A DNA stretch of 64,000 bases from contig NZ_LGSI01000005.1 of assembly GCF_001698815.1 (NCBI RefSeq), forward strand, positions 1-64,000. Reading direction: 5' to 3'. Within the stretch, counting starts at the first letter, position 1. Every line of letters starts with the position of its first letter. The notes under the pieces were generated by a model. The model saw only the letters and a list, made by a program, of their open reading frames with translations, did not search any database and was not told where the DNA came from. Positions 38,937 to 47,969 of this stretch are shown piece after piece. This DNA comes from Pseudomonas syringae (lineage in GTDB: Bacteria; Pseudomonadota; Gammaproteobacteria; Pseudomonadales; Pseudomonadaceae). Position numbers and translations under genes: made by a program.

Positions 38937-40016
38937 ATGACAACTTCCAGCTCCTCCTGGCTACCCTTTTGGCTTCGCCGCATCTTGCGTCCTTTGCTGG
39001 ACCCCTATCGTCGCTATCGCCATGCGCGTTATATCCATGCCGGACGCATCGTCGTCGGCCTGCTGGTTTCGATTCTGCTGACCACCGGGATCAATCTGCC
39101 CCACGGCGAGTGGGCATCGGTGACCATGCTGATCGTGATCGGCGGTTTGCAGCATCACGGCAATATCGGCAAGAAGTCCGTGGAGCGGGCTTACGGCACG
39201 TTGATCGGTGCGGGACTGGGGCTGGCGGTGGTCTGGCAGCAGGACTATTTCGAACTGCCGCTGCTGACGTATCTGATGATGTCGCTGGCCTGCGGCTTCT
39301 TCGCTTATCACGCCATCGGCAAGGGCGGTTATACCGCGCTGCTGTCGGCCATCACGCTGTTCATCGTCGCCGGGCATGGCGACAATCCGCTGAGCGACGG
39401 CCTGTGGCGCACGGTGGATATCCTGATCGGCATCGTTCTGGCGCTGGCGTTTTCCTTCGCGCTGCCGCTGTACGCCACGTTTTCCTGGCGCTACAACCTG
39501 GCCAGCGGTTTGCGCGATTGTGCCAAGGTTTACGGGCGTATCAATCAGGGCCAGCCAATCACTGCCGATGAGCATCTCAAGTTGATGGCTCGCCTGAACG
39601 CCACCATGCTGCAACTGCGCTCATTGATGCCTTCGGTGTCCAAGGAAGTGCGGATTTCCATGGTCGAGTTGGACGCCATCCAGGGCCATTTCCGCATGTG
39701 CCTGAGCACCCTTGAAATCCTGTCCAACATTCGCCCTGCGGACCTCGATAAAGTGGCTGGCGAAGAGTGGAAAGCGCGATTGGATGCCGAATACCGCCAG
39801 ACCCGGCGCCAGTTGATCGGCATGGCCCGGGCGCTGCAAACCGGCGCCACCGAGCGCCTGGATCGCAAAACCGACGGCAACACACCCTTGCCGATGCCGA
39901 GCAGTCCGGTGCCCACCGAGTTGACCGGCTATCACCTGTTGATGCTGCAACTGGCTAGTAACCTCGATGGGTTGCAACAGCGACTGGCCAAGACGGCCAA
40001 GCGCTGGAAGATCTGA
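38937..40016 (+). CDS. FUSC-family inner-membrane transporter
   Basis: 359 aa. The N-terminal half has about six membrane helices, including ARYIHAGRIVVGLLVSILLTTGINLPHGEWASVT, the FUSC-like pattern shared with YccS and aromatic acid exporters. The C-terminal half is cytosolic and helical. The ATG at 38937 (MTTSSSSWLPFW) fits better than the 47-codon extension. Substrate unknown; it may export small acids. Divergent from the yjf-like operon, which shares the intergenic region. Confidence 0.85.
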   Translation: MTTSSSSWLPFWLRRILRPLLDPYRRYRHARYIHAGRIVVGLLVSILLTTGINLPHGEWASVTMLIVIGGLQHHGNIGKKSVERAYGTLIGAGLGLAVVWQQDYFELPLLTYLMMSLACGFFAYHAIGKGGYTALLSAITLFIVAGHGDNPLSDGLWRTVDILIGIVLALAFSFALPLYATFSWRYNLASGLRDCAKVYGRINQGQPITADEHLKLMARLNATMLQLRSLMPSVSKEVRISMVELDAIQGHFRMCLSTLEILSNIRPADLDKVAGEEWKARLDAEYRQTRRQLIGMARALQTGATERLDRKTDGNTPLPMPSSPVPTELTGYHLLMLQLASNLDGLQQRLAKTAKRWKI

Positions 40017-40049
40017 CGAAACCGCCCGCTGCTTTTGTAGGAGAACGAA

Positions 40050-40511
40050 TTGTCCACCGTACGCCCGCCTGTCCTGGATGAAATCGACCGCCAACTGATC
40101 GCCGCCTTGCAGCTCAATGCCAGGGAAAGCGTGGCCATGCTTGCCCGGCAACTGGGCATCGCCCGCACCACCGTGACCTCCCGACTGGCGCGCCTGGAAA
40201 GCGCGAAGGTCATCACCGGTTACGGCGTGCGTTTGAGTCAGCGGGTGGTGGATGGCGGCTTGCAGGCCTATGTCGGGATTACCGTGCAACCGCGCTCCGG
40301 CAAGGAAGTCTTGCGCCGCCTCAGCACCCTCGCCCAAGTGCAGCAGCTGTGTGCGGTGAGCGGCGAATTCGACTACGTGGCCTGGCTGCGCACCGAATCG
40401 CCGGAACAACTGGACCAACTGCTCGACCTGATCGGCAGCGTCGATGGCGTCGAGAAAACCACCACCTCGATCATCCTCAGCAGCAAGATTGATCGCGGGC
40501 AGCCGCTGTAA
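40050..40511 (+). CDS. Lrp/AsnC family regulator, probably of davB
   Basis: 153 aa. An N-terminal helix-turn-helix (LDEIDRQLIAALQLNARESVAMLARQLGIARTTVTSRLARLE, about 9-50) and a RAM ligand-binding domain (about 70-148). TTG start with AGGAG 7-11 bases upstream. It precedes davB on the same strand, and P. putida has an AsnC-type gene in the same place next to davBA, so lysine or a lysine catabolite is a likely effector; this is inference from context. Confidence 0.9.
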   Translation: MSTVRPPVLDEIDRQLIAALQLNARESVAMLARQLGIARTTVTSRLARLESAKVITGYGVRLSQRVVDGGLQAYVGITVQPRSGKEVLRRLSTLAQVQQLCAVSGEFDYVAWLRTESPEQLDQLLDLIGSVDGVEKTTTSIILSSKIDRGQPL

Positions 40512-40526
40512 AGCGTACGCATGATC

Positions 40527-40578
40527 GTAGGACCGGCTTTAGCCGGGAGAACGCCCTCCCGGCTAAAGCCGGTCCTAC
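40527..40578. repeat. Perfect 23-bp REP hairpin between lrp-like gene and davB
   Basis: GTAGGACCGGCTTTAGCCGG plus GAG (40527-40549) pairs base for base with the reverse complement (40556-40578) over a 6-base loop. Such a stable stem should act as a terminator or RNA stabiliser. A related doublet is at 46812-46902. Confidence 0.85.
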
Positions 40579-40710
40579 GGACAATGAATGACCACCAAGC
40601 TCGTCACATCGCACAAAAACACTGCAATACGACGACACTTTGCGTCTTATTAACGCCTCTACACTTAACTAGACTGTCTGCTTTCGCGTCCCGGCAAAAC
40701 AAGGTCAGTC

Positions 40711-42390
40711 ATGAACAACAATCGCCATCCTGCAGACGGTAAAAAACCGATCACGATTTTCGGTCCGGATTTCCCCTTTGCCTTTGACGACTGGATCGAG
40801 CATCCAGCCGGGCTGGGCAGCATTCCGGTGGAAAATCACGGTGCTGAAGTGGCGATTGTCGGCGCGGGTATTGCCGGATTGGTGGCGGCTTATGAACTGA
40901 TGAAACTGGGCCTAAAGCCAGTGGTATATGAAGCCTCGAAGATGGGCGGCCGCTTGCGCTCCCAGGCGTTCGAAGGCACCGAGGGGATCATCGCCGAGCT
41001 GGGCGGCATGCGCTTTCCTGTGTCCTCCACGGCGTTTTATCACTATGTGGACAAGCTCGGCCTGGAATCAAAACCCTTTCCAAACCCGCTGACCGCTGCG
41101 TCCGGCAGCACCGTCATCGATCTGGAAGGCACCACGTATTACGCACAAAAGCTGTCGGACTTGCCCGCGCTGTTTCAGGAAGTCGCTGACGCCTGGGCCG
41201 ACGCGCTGGAGGAAGGTTCGGGCTTCAAGGATATCCAGCAGGCCATTCGCGACCGCGACGTGCCGCGCCTCAAGCAACTGTGGAACACCCTCGTGCCGCT
41301 GTGGGATGACCGCACGTTCTACGATTTTGTCGCCACTTCCAAGGCGTTCGCCAAGCTGTCGTTCTACCACCGCGAAGTGTTCGGCCAGGTCGGGTTCGGT
41401 ACCGGCGGCTGGGACTCGGACTTCCCTAACTCGATGCTGGAAATCTTCCGCGTCGTGATGACCAACTGCGACGATCACCAACACCTGATCGTCGGCGGCG
41501 TCGAGCAAGTGCCACTGGGGATCTGGAAGCACGTCCCGGAGCGCTGCGCACACTGGCCGCAAGGCACCAGCCTGGCAACGCTGCACCACGGCGCGCCACG
41601 CACCGGGGTCAAGCGCATTGCCCGCGCCGATGATGGCCGCTTGGAGGTCACCGACAACTGGGGTGATACTCGCCGCTACGCCGCGGTGCTCACGACCTGC
41701 CAGAGCTGGCTGTTGACCACCCAGATCGAGTGTGAAGAAAGCCTGTTCTCGCAAAAAATGTGGATGGCTCTGGATCGCACGCGCTATATGCAGTCGTCGA
41801 AAACCTTTGTCATGGTCGACCGGCCGTTCTGGAAAGACAAAGACCCGGAAACCGGCCGCGACCTGATGAGCATGACCCTGACTGACCGCCTGACGCGCGG
41901 CACGTACCTGTTCGATAACGGCGACGACAAGCCCGGCGTTATCTGCCTGTCGTATTCGTGGATGAGCGACGCGCTGAAGATGCTGCCGCAGCCCATCGAA
42001 AAACGCGTGAAGCTGGCACTCGATGCGCTGAAGAAGATCTACCCTAAAGTGGACATCGCAGCGCGGATCATTGGCGACCCGATTACCGTGTCCTGGGAAG
42101 CCGATCCGCATTTTCTCGGCGCGTTCAAAGGCGCATTGCCGGGGCATTACCGCTATAACCAACGCATGTACGCGCACTTCATGCAGCAGGACATGCCCAG
42201 CGAACAGCGCGGCATGTTCATCGCCGGCGACGACGTTTCCTGGACGCCGGCCTGGGTTGAAGGCGCGGTACAGACCTCGCTGAATGCGGTGTGGGGCATC
42301 ATGACCCACTTCGGCGGCAAGACTCACGCAGCAAATCCCGGCCCTGGCGATGTGTTTCACGAAATAGGCCCCATCGCCCTGGCCGATTGA
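40711..42390 (+). CDS. davB: L-lysine 2-monooxygenase DavB (FAD-dependent amine oxidase family)
   Basis: 559 aa. FAD-binding AIVGAGIAGLVAAYELM near residue 48 and GGRLRSQAF, with the amine oxidase C-terminus GAVQTSLNAVWG. The N-terminal ADGKKPITIFGPDFPFAFDDW is what I recall of P. putida lysine monooxygenase, which makes 5-aminovaleramide from lysine with oxygen. The tryptophan monooxygenase IaaM is related, but the sequence is closer to DavB. It starts the delta-aminovalerate route whose second gene, davA, is truncated here. RBS near 40700 is weak. Confidence 0.9.
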   Translation: MNNNRHPADGKKPITIFGPDFPFAFDDWIEHPAGLGSIPVENHGAEVAIVGAGIAGLVAAYELMKLGLKPVVYEASKMGGRLRSQAFEGTEGIIAELGGMRFPVSSTAFYHYVDKLGLESKPFPNPLTAASGSTVIDLEGTTYYAQKLSDLPALFQEVADAWADALEEGSGFKDIQQAIRDRDVPRLKQLWNTLVPLWDDRTFYDFVATSKAFAKLSFYHREVFGQVGFGTGGWDSDFPNSMLEIFRVVMTNCDDHQHLIVGGVEQVPLGIWKHVPERCAHWPQGTSLATLHHGAPRTGVKRIARADDGRLEVTDNWGDTRRYAAVLTTCQSWLLTTQIECEESLFSQKMWMALDRTRYMQSSKTFVMVDRPFWKDKDPETGRDLMSMTLTDRLTRGTYLFDNGDDKPGVICLSYSWMSDALKMLPQPIEKRVKLALDALKKIYPKVDIAARIIGDPITVSWEADPHFLGAFKGALPGHYRYNQRMYAHFMQQDMPSEQRGMFIAGDDVSWTPAWVEGAVQTSLNAVWGIMTHFGGKTHAANPGPGDVFHEIGPIALAD

Positions 42391-42406
42391 ACAGGAGGCT
42401 GAAGCC

Positions 42407-43012
42407 ATGCACATCGCGCTCTATCAATGCACGCCGCTGCCGCTGGATATCAACGGCAACCTGCAACGACTGGAACTCCAGGCCCGGGAAGCCGCGAGTC
42501 TGGGCGCCGATTTGCTGGTCTGCCCGGAAATGTTCCTCACCGGCTACAACATCGGCGCCCAAGCGGCCGGCGCGCTCGCGCAGCCTTGCGATGGCTTCGC
42601 GGCCGCGCAAGTCGCGGCCATCGCCCAGGCTAACCACATCGCCATCCTTTACGGATATCCCGAGCGCAACGCCAGCGACCAGATCTACAACTCGGTGCAG
42701 CTGATCGATGCCCACGGTAAAAGCCTGTGCAATTACCGTAAGACGCATCTGTATGGCGAGCTGGATAAGTCGATGTTTACTGTCGGAGAAGATCGATTCC
42801 CGGTGGTGGAACTCAACGGTTGGCGGCTCGGATTGCTGATCTGCTACGACGTCGAATTTCCCGAGAACACCCGCCGCCTGGCAGGCGCGGGGCGGGTTGA
42901 AGAACTCATCAGCGGCAAGCTGGATCGGCAATTGATGGCCGACTCCAGGGCGATCAATACCTATTTCAATGATCGACGGCCGGGGTTGTATGCGGGATTG
43001 GGTCAGGGGTGA
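42407..43012 (+). pseudogene. davA: Truncated 5-aminovaleramide amidase DavA
   Basis: 201 aa instead of about 264. Residues 1 to about 158 match the nitrilase-fold amidase DavA, with the catalytic Glu41 (CPEMF), Lys112 (YRKTH) and Cys146 (ICYDVEFPEN) intact. After RRLA the sequence diverges to an unrelated tail of about 43 residues and stops, and the last 100 residues of the family are missing. It is not an obvious frameshift because I see no remnant in other frames. A REP doublet follows 36 bases later. It is probably inactive or of altered stability; whether another amidase replaces it is unknown. Confidence 0.75.
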
Positions 43013-43048
43013 TCCAATCAGATCGTAATTCCGTGTCGTGTATGGCTC

Positions 43049-43142
43049 GGTAGGACCGGACTTGTCCGGGAAAGCGTCGGGTCTGCCGAGGAATATTTTC
43101 AGCGCTTGCGCTGGCCTCTTCGGGGACAAGTCCCCTCCTACC
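43049..43142. repeat. REP doublet (TAGGACCGGACTTGTCC / GGGGACAAGTCCCC)
   Basis: The left arm GGTAGGACCGGACTTGTCC starts at 43049, and the right arm TCGGGGACAAGTCCCCTCC runs to 43142. The two arms are only partly complementary to each other but each is self-palindromic. It separates the truncated davA from pqqF and belongs to the family that forms the tandem array at 58274. Confidence 0.8.
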
Positions 43143-43238
43143 GGCTGTGTTGAGGTTCAAGACGGTTGCGCCACAGAATCCGCACTCGTTTATGCCCATT
43201 TCCGCTAGCATGACCCGCTGATCCCCATCGGAAATCCC

Positions 43239-45566
43239 ATGCCCGCCTCTCGCCTGCCTGCCGTTGAACACCTCACGCTCGCCAACGGCCTGCGCGTGGT
43301 GGTGTGTCATGCGCCAAGGCTCAAACGCGCGGCCGCGTCGTTGCGGGTCGCGGCCGGCAGCCATGACGTGCCGACCGCATGGCCGGGGCTGGCGCATTTT
43401 CTTGAGCATCTGTTCTTCCTCGGCACCGAGCGTTACCCCGACGACCAGAAGCTGATGACCTTCGTGCAGCGCAACGGCGGGCAGCTCAACGCCAGCACCC
43501 GCGAGCGCACCACTGACTTCTTCTTCGAGCTGCCATTGCCCGCGTTCGGCGAAGGGCTGGATCGTCTGTGCGAAATGCTCGCCCACCCGCGTATGACAGT
43601 GGAAGATCAGCTGCGGGAACGGGAAGTGCTGCATGCCGAATTCATCGCCTGGTCGCGAGACGCCAAGGCGCGCGAGCAGATCCGGCTGCTGGACCCAATC
43701 TGTGCAACTCATCCACTGAAAGCCTTTCATGCAGGAAATCGCTTCAGCTTGCCCGTACCTCGTCAGGCGTTTCAGCAGGCGTTGCGGGATTTTTACCAAC
43801 GTTTTTACCAAGCCGGACAAATGACCTTATGCCTGACCGGCCCGCAATCTCTGGAAGAGCTGAAAACGCTGGCCTCGATCCATGGCGAGTACTTCGTCTC
43901 GGGCGACGCGGTCCGGCAGATCGAACCGCCCAGGTTGATGGATCGCGCAACTTTCGTGCAGTCAGTCGACAAAACGGGTCGGAGCAATCTGCTTTTTGCC
44001 TGGGAAAATCTCCCTGATGCTGCCGACGAAGCAGCGGCGTTTCTTTGTCATCACCTGAACTCAGGGCATCCGGATGGATTGGCTGCGCAGTTGCGCACGC
44101 GGGGGCTGGCAGAAACGTTGAAGGCGGAGGTGCTTTATCAGTTTGCCGGGCAATTGTTGATAAAGGTCGAGATGGTGCTCGGGCATGACAGTGCTATCGC
44201 GAGCAAGCTCGTTCCCACAGAGGGGTCGCATCCAGCTATCGCGTTGATTTTGGACTGGTTCACGTTTTTCAAAGCCTGCTGGCCCAAGGCTCGCGACGAC
44301 TACAACCGTCTTCAGCAACGTCGTCTGGACACCTGCGGCGCTCTGGATCTGGCCCATCACTTTGCCCGAAAAGCGCCGCAAGGCCTGTCGGAACGCGGCG
44401 GAGAAGCGCTGGTTGCACTATTGGGACAACTTACCGCCCATTCGGAATTCGCCGTCGAGACAGTCGACTGGCAACTACCTGAGCCAAATCCTTTTCTGAC
44501 ATCCCAAAGCGACAATAGCGGTGCTGAGGGCGCGATTTACCTGCGCTGGACCTTACCTGCGCCCCAACCGGCATTGTGGCAAATGCTTGAGCAAAGGCTT
44601 CACGCCCTTGCTGAAGATGCAAAACAAGCGGGGGTGAATCTGGCCTTCTTGGCGTACGGTAATAATTGGCAACTCAAGCTGGTCGGGCTGAATGCGCCGC
44701 TGCCGATGATTCTCGAACAGGCGTTACGGCTTTTGAGCCATCCAGACGATGCAGCCCTGGCGCGGCACGGGCATCTCAGTCAGGAACCGGCGCTGATCCC
44801 GATCCGGCAATTGCTCAAATCCCTGCCTGATCATTATTTGAGCAGCGCGTCAGGGGAAATCATTCAGGATGTTCAGGTGTTATGGGCGGCGACCCGCTGG
44901 ATAAGCTTTGCGACCGGCCTGTCGGAGCAAACCGAGCTGGCGACAAACGCAGCGCTTGGGCTGACGCCCGGCAGGAAGGATCAAAGCTCGCGGCAGGCAA
45001 TCGCCCTGCAACCCGGCAAGCATTGGCGATCAGAAGCGTCGGATTCATCCGAGAGCGCTGTATTACTGTTTTGCCCGGCTTCCAGCCTGAGCGTTGCCGA
45101 TGAAGCCGCGTGGCGCATGCTGGCACATTTGGCCTCGGGTCCGTTTTATCAGCATCTACGAGTCGAGCTGCAACTGGGCTACGCGGTATTCAGCGGTTTC
45201 CGACAGATCGACGGGCAAGGCGGACTGCTGTTCGGCGTGCAATCGCCCAGCGCTTCGGTGCAGGAATTGGTCCAGCACATCTCCGATTTCATTGCGCAAA
45301 TCCCTGAGTTGATCGGCAGCGCCGATCTTCCCCAGCAACAACAGACCTTGGCGGCGCAGCTGGACAGCGCCGGCATGGAGAGCGCCAGCGAAGCCGAAAT
45401 GCTCTGGCAGGCGCATCTTGCCGGACACGGCGCGGATTACCCGAATCGCCTGTTCACAGCGGTCATGGATCAGCAAAAAACCGCGCTGCTCAAGGCTGCG
45501 GATCAGCTGGAAAAAGCCAGCGCTGGCTGGCTGATCCTGAGCAACTCCTCCTCCCGGACATATTGA
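43239..45566 (+). CDS. pqqF: PqqF, zinc protease of the insulinase (M16) family
   Basis: 775 aa. The inverted zinc motif HFLEH is at 53-57, and Glu134 downstream (VLHAEF) is a candidate third ligand. Four M16-like domains with the usual length of Pseudomonas PqqF. In this genus PqqF cleaves the PqqA peptide after crosslinking to release the Glu-Tyr core, sometimes with a partner protease. It precedes pqqA by 155 bases that should include a promoter. The protein looks intact. Confidence 0.92.
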   Translation: MPASRLPAVEHLTLANGLRVVVCHAPRLKRAAASLRVAAGSHDVPTAWPGLAHFLEHLFFLGTERYPDDQKLMTFVQRNGGQLNASTRERTTDFFFELPLPAFGEGLDRLCEMLAHPRMTVEDQLREREVLHAEFIAWSRDAKAREQIRLLDPICATHPLKAFHAGNRFSLPVPRQAFQQALRDFYQRFYQAGQMTLCLTGPQSLEELKTLASIHGEYFVSGDAVRQIEPPRLMDRATFVQSVDKTGRSNLLFAWENLPDAADEAAAFLCHHLNSGHPDGLAAQLRTRGLAETLKAEVLYQFAGQLLIKVEMVLGHDSAIASKLVPTEGSHPAIALILDWFTFFKACWPKARDDYNRLQQRRLDTCGALDLAHHFARKAPQGLSERGGEALVALLGQLTAHSEFAVETVDWQLPEPNPFLTSQSDNSGAEGAIYLRWTLPAPQPALWQMLEQRLHALAEDAKQAGVNLAFLAYGNNWQLKLVGLNAPLPMILEQALRLLSHPDDAALARHGHLSQEPALIPIRQLLKSLPDHYLSSASGEIIQDVQVLWAATRWISFATGLSEQTELATNAALGLTPGRKDQSSRQAIALQPGKHWRSEASDSSESAVLLFCPASSLSVADEAAWRMLAHLASGPFYQHLRVELQLGYAVFSGFRQIDGQGGLLFGVQSPSASVQELVQHISDFIAQIPELIGSADLPQQQQTLAAQLDSAGMESASEAEMLWQAHLAGHGADYPNRLFTAVMDQQKTALLKAADQLEKASAGWLILSNSSSRTY

Positions 45567-45721
45567 TCATTACCGGGAATGCAAAAGTTTTGTTCAGGAT
45601 GATGACAGCCAGGAATTGTTAAATTAAGTAACATAGCTCCCTAAGCATCGAACGATATGCCCTCCGGGGTGTACTAAAGATGTACCTACCCACCGCTGCA
45701 ATCACCCAAAAGGAGTCTTCT

Positions 45722-45793
45722 ATGTGGACTAAACCTGCTTACACTGATCTGCGTATCGGTTTCGAAGTCACCATGTACTTCGCAAGCCGTTGA
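45722..45793 (+). CDS. pqqA: PqqA, precursor peptide of PQQ
   Basis: 23 aa: [21 protein letters not shown] plus SR. The Glu15-x3-Tyr19 pair (EVTMY) is the crosslinked precursor of pyrroloquinoline quinone. It is too short for usual gene calls. RBS AAGGAG lies 6-10 bases before the ATG. A terminator-like hairpin 14 bases after the stop should allow more pqqA than pqqB message. Confidence 0.97.
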   Translation: MWTKPAYTDLRIGFEVTMYFASR

Positions 45794-45807
45794 TTACGAC
45801 GCGGTGC

Positions 45808-45836
45808 AAAGCCTCGGTTCGCCGGGGCTTTTTTTA
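45808..45836 (+). terminator. Terminator/attenuator between pqqA and pqqB
   Basis: AAGCCTCGG (45809-45817) pairs with CCGGGGCTT around a short loop, followed by TTTTTTATT. This is the typical partial stop after pqqA; read-through makes the remaining operon. Confidence 0.85.
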
Positions 45837-45890
45837 TTGGCATGACCTTTTTTATTTTTGCGTTTCACGACCTCGCGGCATGGAGCTGAC

Positions 45891-46802
45891 ATGTACATCC
45901 AGATTCTAGGTTCCGCCGCAGGTGGCGGATTCCCACAATGGAACTGCAACTGCGCCAACTGCGCGGGCTTTCGTGACGGCAGCCTGCGGGCTGTAGCGCG
46001 CACGCAATCGTCCATCGCGCTGTCCGACGACGGCGTCAATTGGGTGCTGTGCAACGCTTCGCCGGACATCCGCGCGCAACTCGCCGGGTTCGCGCCCATG
46101 CAGCCGGGGCGCGCCCTGCGCGATACCGGGATCAGCGCGATCATCCTGATGGACAGCCAGATCGACCACACCACCGGCCTGTTGAGCCTGCGTGAAGGTT
46201 GCCCGCATCAAGTCTGGTGTACCGACATGGTTCATGAAGATTTGAGCACCGGTTTTCCGCTGTTCACCATGCTCAAACACTGGAACGGCGGCCTGGACTG
46301 GAACCGTATCGAGCTGCAAGGCAGTTTTGTGATTCCGGCCTGCCCGAATCTGCGCTTCACGCCCTTCCCGCTGCGCAGCGCCGCGCCGCCGTATTCGCCG
46401 CACCGCTTCGACCCACATCCGGGCGACAACATCGGTTTGCTGGTCGAAGACCTGAAGACCGGCGGCAAGCTGTTCTACGCACCGGGCCTGGGCAAGGTCG
46501 ATGACGCGCTGATGGAAAAAATGAGCGGCGCCGATTGCCTGCTGGTGGACGGCACGATGTGGGACGACGACGAAATGCAGCGCCGTGGCGTGGGCACCCG
46601 GACCGGCACGGAAATGGGCCATCTGGCGCAAAACGGCCCCGGCGGCATGCTCGAAGTGCTGGAACGCCTGCCAAAGCAGCGCAAGGTGCTTATCCACATC
46701 AACAACACCAACCCGATCCTCGACGAAGATTCCGCCGAACGCGCCGAACTGGCGCGATGCAATGTCGAAGTGGCCTTCGATGGGATGAGTATCGAGCTCT
46801 AG
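45891..46802 (+). CDS. pqqB: PQQ biosynthesis protein PqqB
   Basis: 303 aa metallo-beta-lactamase-fold protein. Begins [21 protein letters not shown], as in other PqqB, with the Cys cluster (NCNCANC) and the [11 protein letters not shown] metal site near 92. It hydroxylates the Glu-Tyr intermediate. The ATG at 45891 has GGAG upstream; the 11-codon extension is less likely. A REP doublet separates it from pqqC. Confidence 0.94.
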   Translation: MYIQILGSAAGGGFPQWNCNCANCAGFRDGSLRAVARTQSSIALSDDGVNWVLCNASPDIRAQLAGFAPMQPGRALRDTGISAIILMDSQIDHTTGLLSLREGCPHQVWCTDMVHEDLSTGFPLFTMLKHWNGGLDWNRIELQGSFVIPACPNLRFTPFPLRSAAPPYSPHRFDPHPGDNIGLLVEDLKTGGKLFYAPGLGKVDDALMEKMSGADCLLVDGTMWDDDEMQRRGVGTRTGTEMGHLAQNGPGGMLEVLERLPKQRKVLIHINNTNPILDEDSAERAELARCNVEVAFDGMSIEL

Positions 46803-46811
46803 CGAGATGTT

Positions 46812-46902
46812 GTAGGACTGGCTTTAGCCGGGAGGGCTACTTCCCGGACTAAAAGAAATTCAGGGAATGTACCGGCCTCTTCGCGGCTAAAGCCGCTCCT
46901 AC
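46812..46902. repeat. REP doublet inside the pqq operon
   Basis: The left arm starts GTAGGACTGGCTTTAGCCGG at 46812. The right arm (46881-46902) ends GGCTAAAGCCGCTCCTAC, roughly complementary. It lies 10 bases after the pqqB stop and 40 before pqqC and belongs to the same family as 40527-40578. Confidence 0.8.
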
Positions 46903-46941
46903 GGAACGTTCATTCCATTCTGACGATTAACAGGAGCCCAA

Positions 46942-47697
46942 ATGAGCGAAGCAACGCCGCTGTCCCCCGCTGAATTCGAGCAGGCTCTGCGCGCCAAGGG
47001 CGCGTATTACCACATTTATCATCCGTTCCACGTGGCGATGTACGAAGGCCGGGCGACCCGCGAGCAGATTCAGGGCTGGGTCGCCAACCGCTTCTACTAT
47101 CAGGTGAACATCCCGCTCAAGGACGCTGCGATCCTGGCCAATTGCCCAGACCGCGAGATTCGTCGCGAGTGGATTCAGCGCCTGCTCGATCATGACGGCG
47201 CGCCCGGTGAAGACGGCGGCATCGAAGCCTGGCTGCGTCTGGGACAGGCTGTTGGCCTGGACCCGGACCAGCTGCGCTCTCAGGAACTGGTGCTGCCCGG
47301 CGTGCGTTTCGCCGTGGACGCTTACGTGAACTTCGCCCGCCGCGCCAACTGGCAGGAAGCGGCGAGCAGTTCGCTGACCGAGCTGTTCGCGCCGCAGATC
47401 CACCAGTCGCGCCTGGACAGCTGGCCGCAGCATTACCCGTGGATCGACCCGACCGGTTACGAATATTTCCGCACCCGCCTGGGCCAGGCTCGGCGCGATG
47501 TGGAGCACGGTCTGGCGATCACGCTCAAGCATTACACGACCTACGAAGGCCAGCAGCGCATGCTGGAAATCCTCCAGTTCAAACTCGACATTTTGTGGAG
47601 CATGCTGGACGCCATGAGCATGGCCTACGAGCTGAACCGCCCGCCCTATCACAGCGTGACCGACCAACGAGTCTGGCATAAGGGAATCGCCCTATGA
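46942..47697 (+). CDS. pqqC: Pyrroloquinoline-quinone synthase PqqC
   Basis: 251 aa, all-helical haem-oxygenase-like fold. Contains the conserved [30 protein letters not shown] and [15 protein letters not shown] segments. It catalyses the final ring closure and eight-electron oxidation, without a metal or cofactor. RBS AGGAG precedes the ATG. The stop overlaps the pqqD start by 4 bases (ATGA). Confidence 0.96.
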   Translation: MSEATPLSPAEFEQALRAKGAYYHIYHPFHVAMYEGRATREQIQGWVANRFYYQVNIPLKDAAILANCPDREIRREWIQRLLDHDGAPGEDGGIEAWLRLGQAVGLDPDQLRSQELVLPGVRFAVDAYVNFARRANWQEAASSSLTELFAPQIHQSRLDSWPQHYPWIDPTGYEYFRTRLGQARRDVEHGLAITLKHYTTYEGQQRMLEILQFKLDILWSMLDAMSMAYELNRPPYHSVTDQRVWHKGIAL

Positions 47698-47969
47698 GTT
47701 TTGATCGACAACAAGTCCCGCGCTGGCGCCAGGGCTATCGTTTCCAGTTCGAGCCCGCGCAAAATGGCCATGTGCTGCTTTACCCGGAAGGCATGATCAA
47801 GCTCAATGAAAGTGCCAGCGCCATCGGTGGCCTGATCGATGGCGAACGCAGTGTTTCAGCGATCATTGATGCGCTGGACCAGCAGTTCCCAGGCTTTCCC
47901 GAGCTCGGCACCGATGTCGAGCAATTCATGGAGGTCGCCCGTGGCGAACACTGGATCGAACTTGCCTGA
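47694..47969 (+). CDS. pqqD: PqqA-binding chaperone PqqD
   Basis: 91 aa winged-helix-like RRE protein. Starts [20 protein letters not shown] and includes [25 protein letters not shown]. It binds the PqqA peptide and presents it to the radical SAM enzyme PqqE. Overlaps pqqC by 4 bases and pqqE by 29 if the GTG start of the latter is right, so the three are tightly coupled. Confidence 0.95.
   Translation: MSFDRQQVPRWRQGYRFQFEPAQNGHVLLYPEGMIKLNESASAIGGLIDGERSVSAIIDALDQQFPGFPELGTDVEQFMEVARGEHWIELA

Noticed and set aside
40711..42390. Tryptophan 2-monooxygenase IaaM (auxin synthesis)
   Set aside because: Related fold and length, but the N-terminus (ADGKKPITIFGPDFPFAFDDW) and the neighbouring davA-like gene and AsnC-type regulator fit lysine 2-monooxygenase better; no iaaH follows.
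42299..43129. 276-aa minus-strand frame opposite davA
   Set aside because: Antisense shadow of davA plus the following repeat; no recognisable domain.
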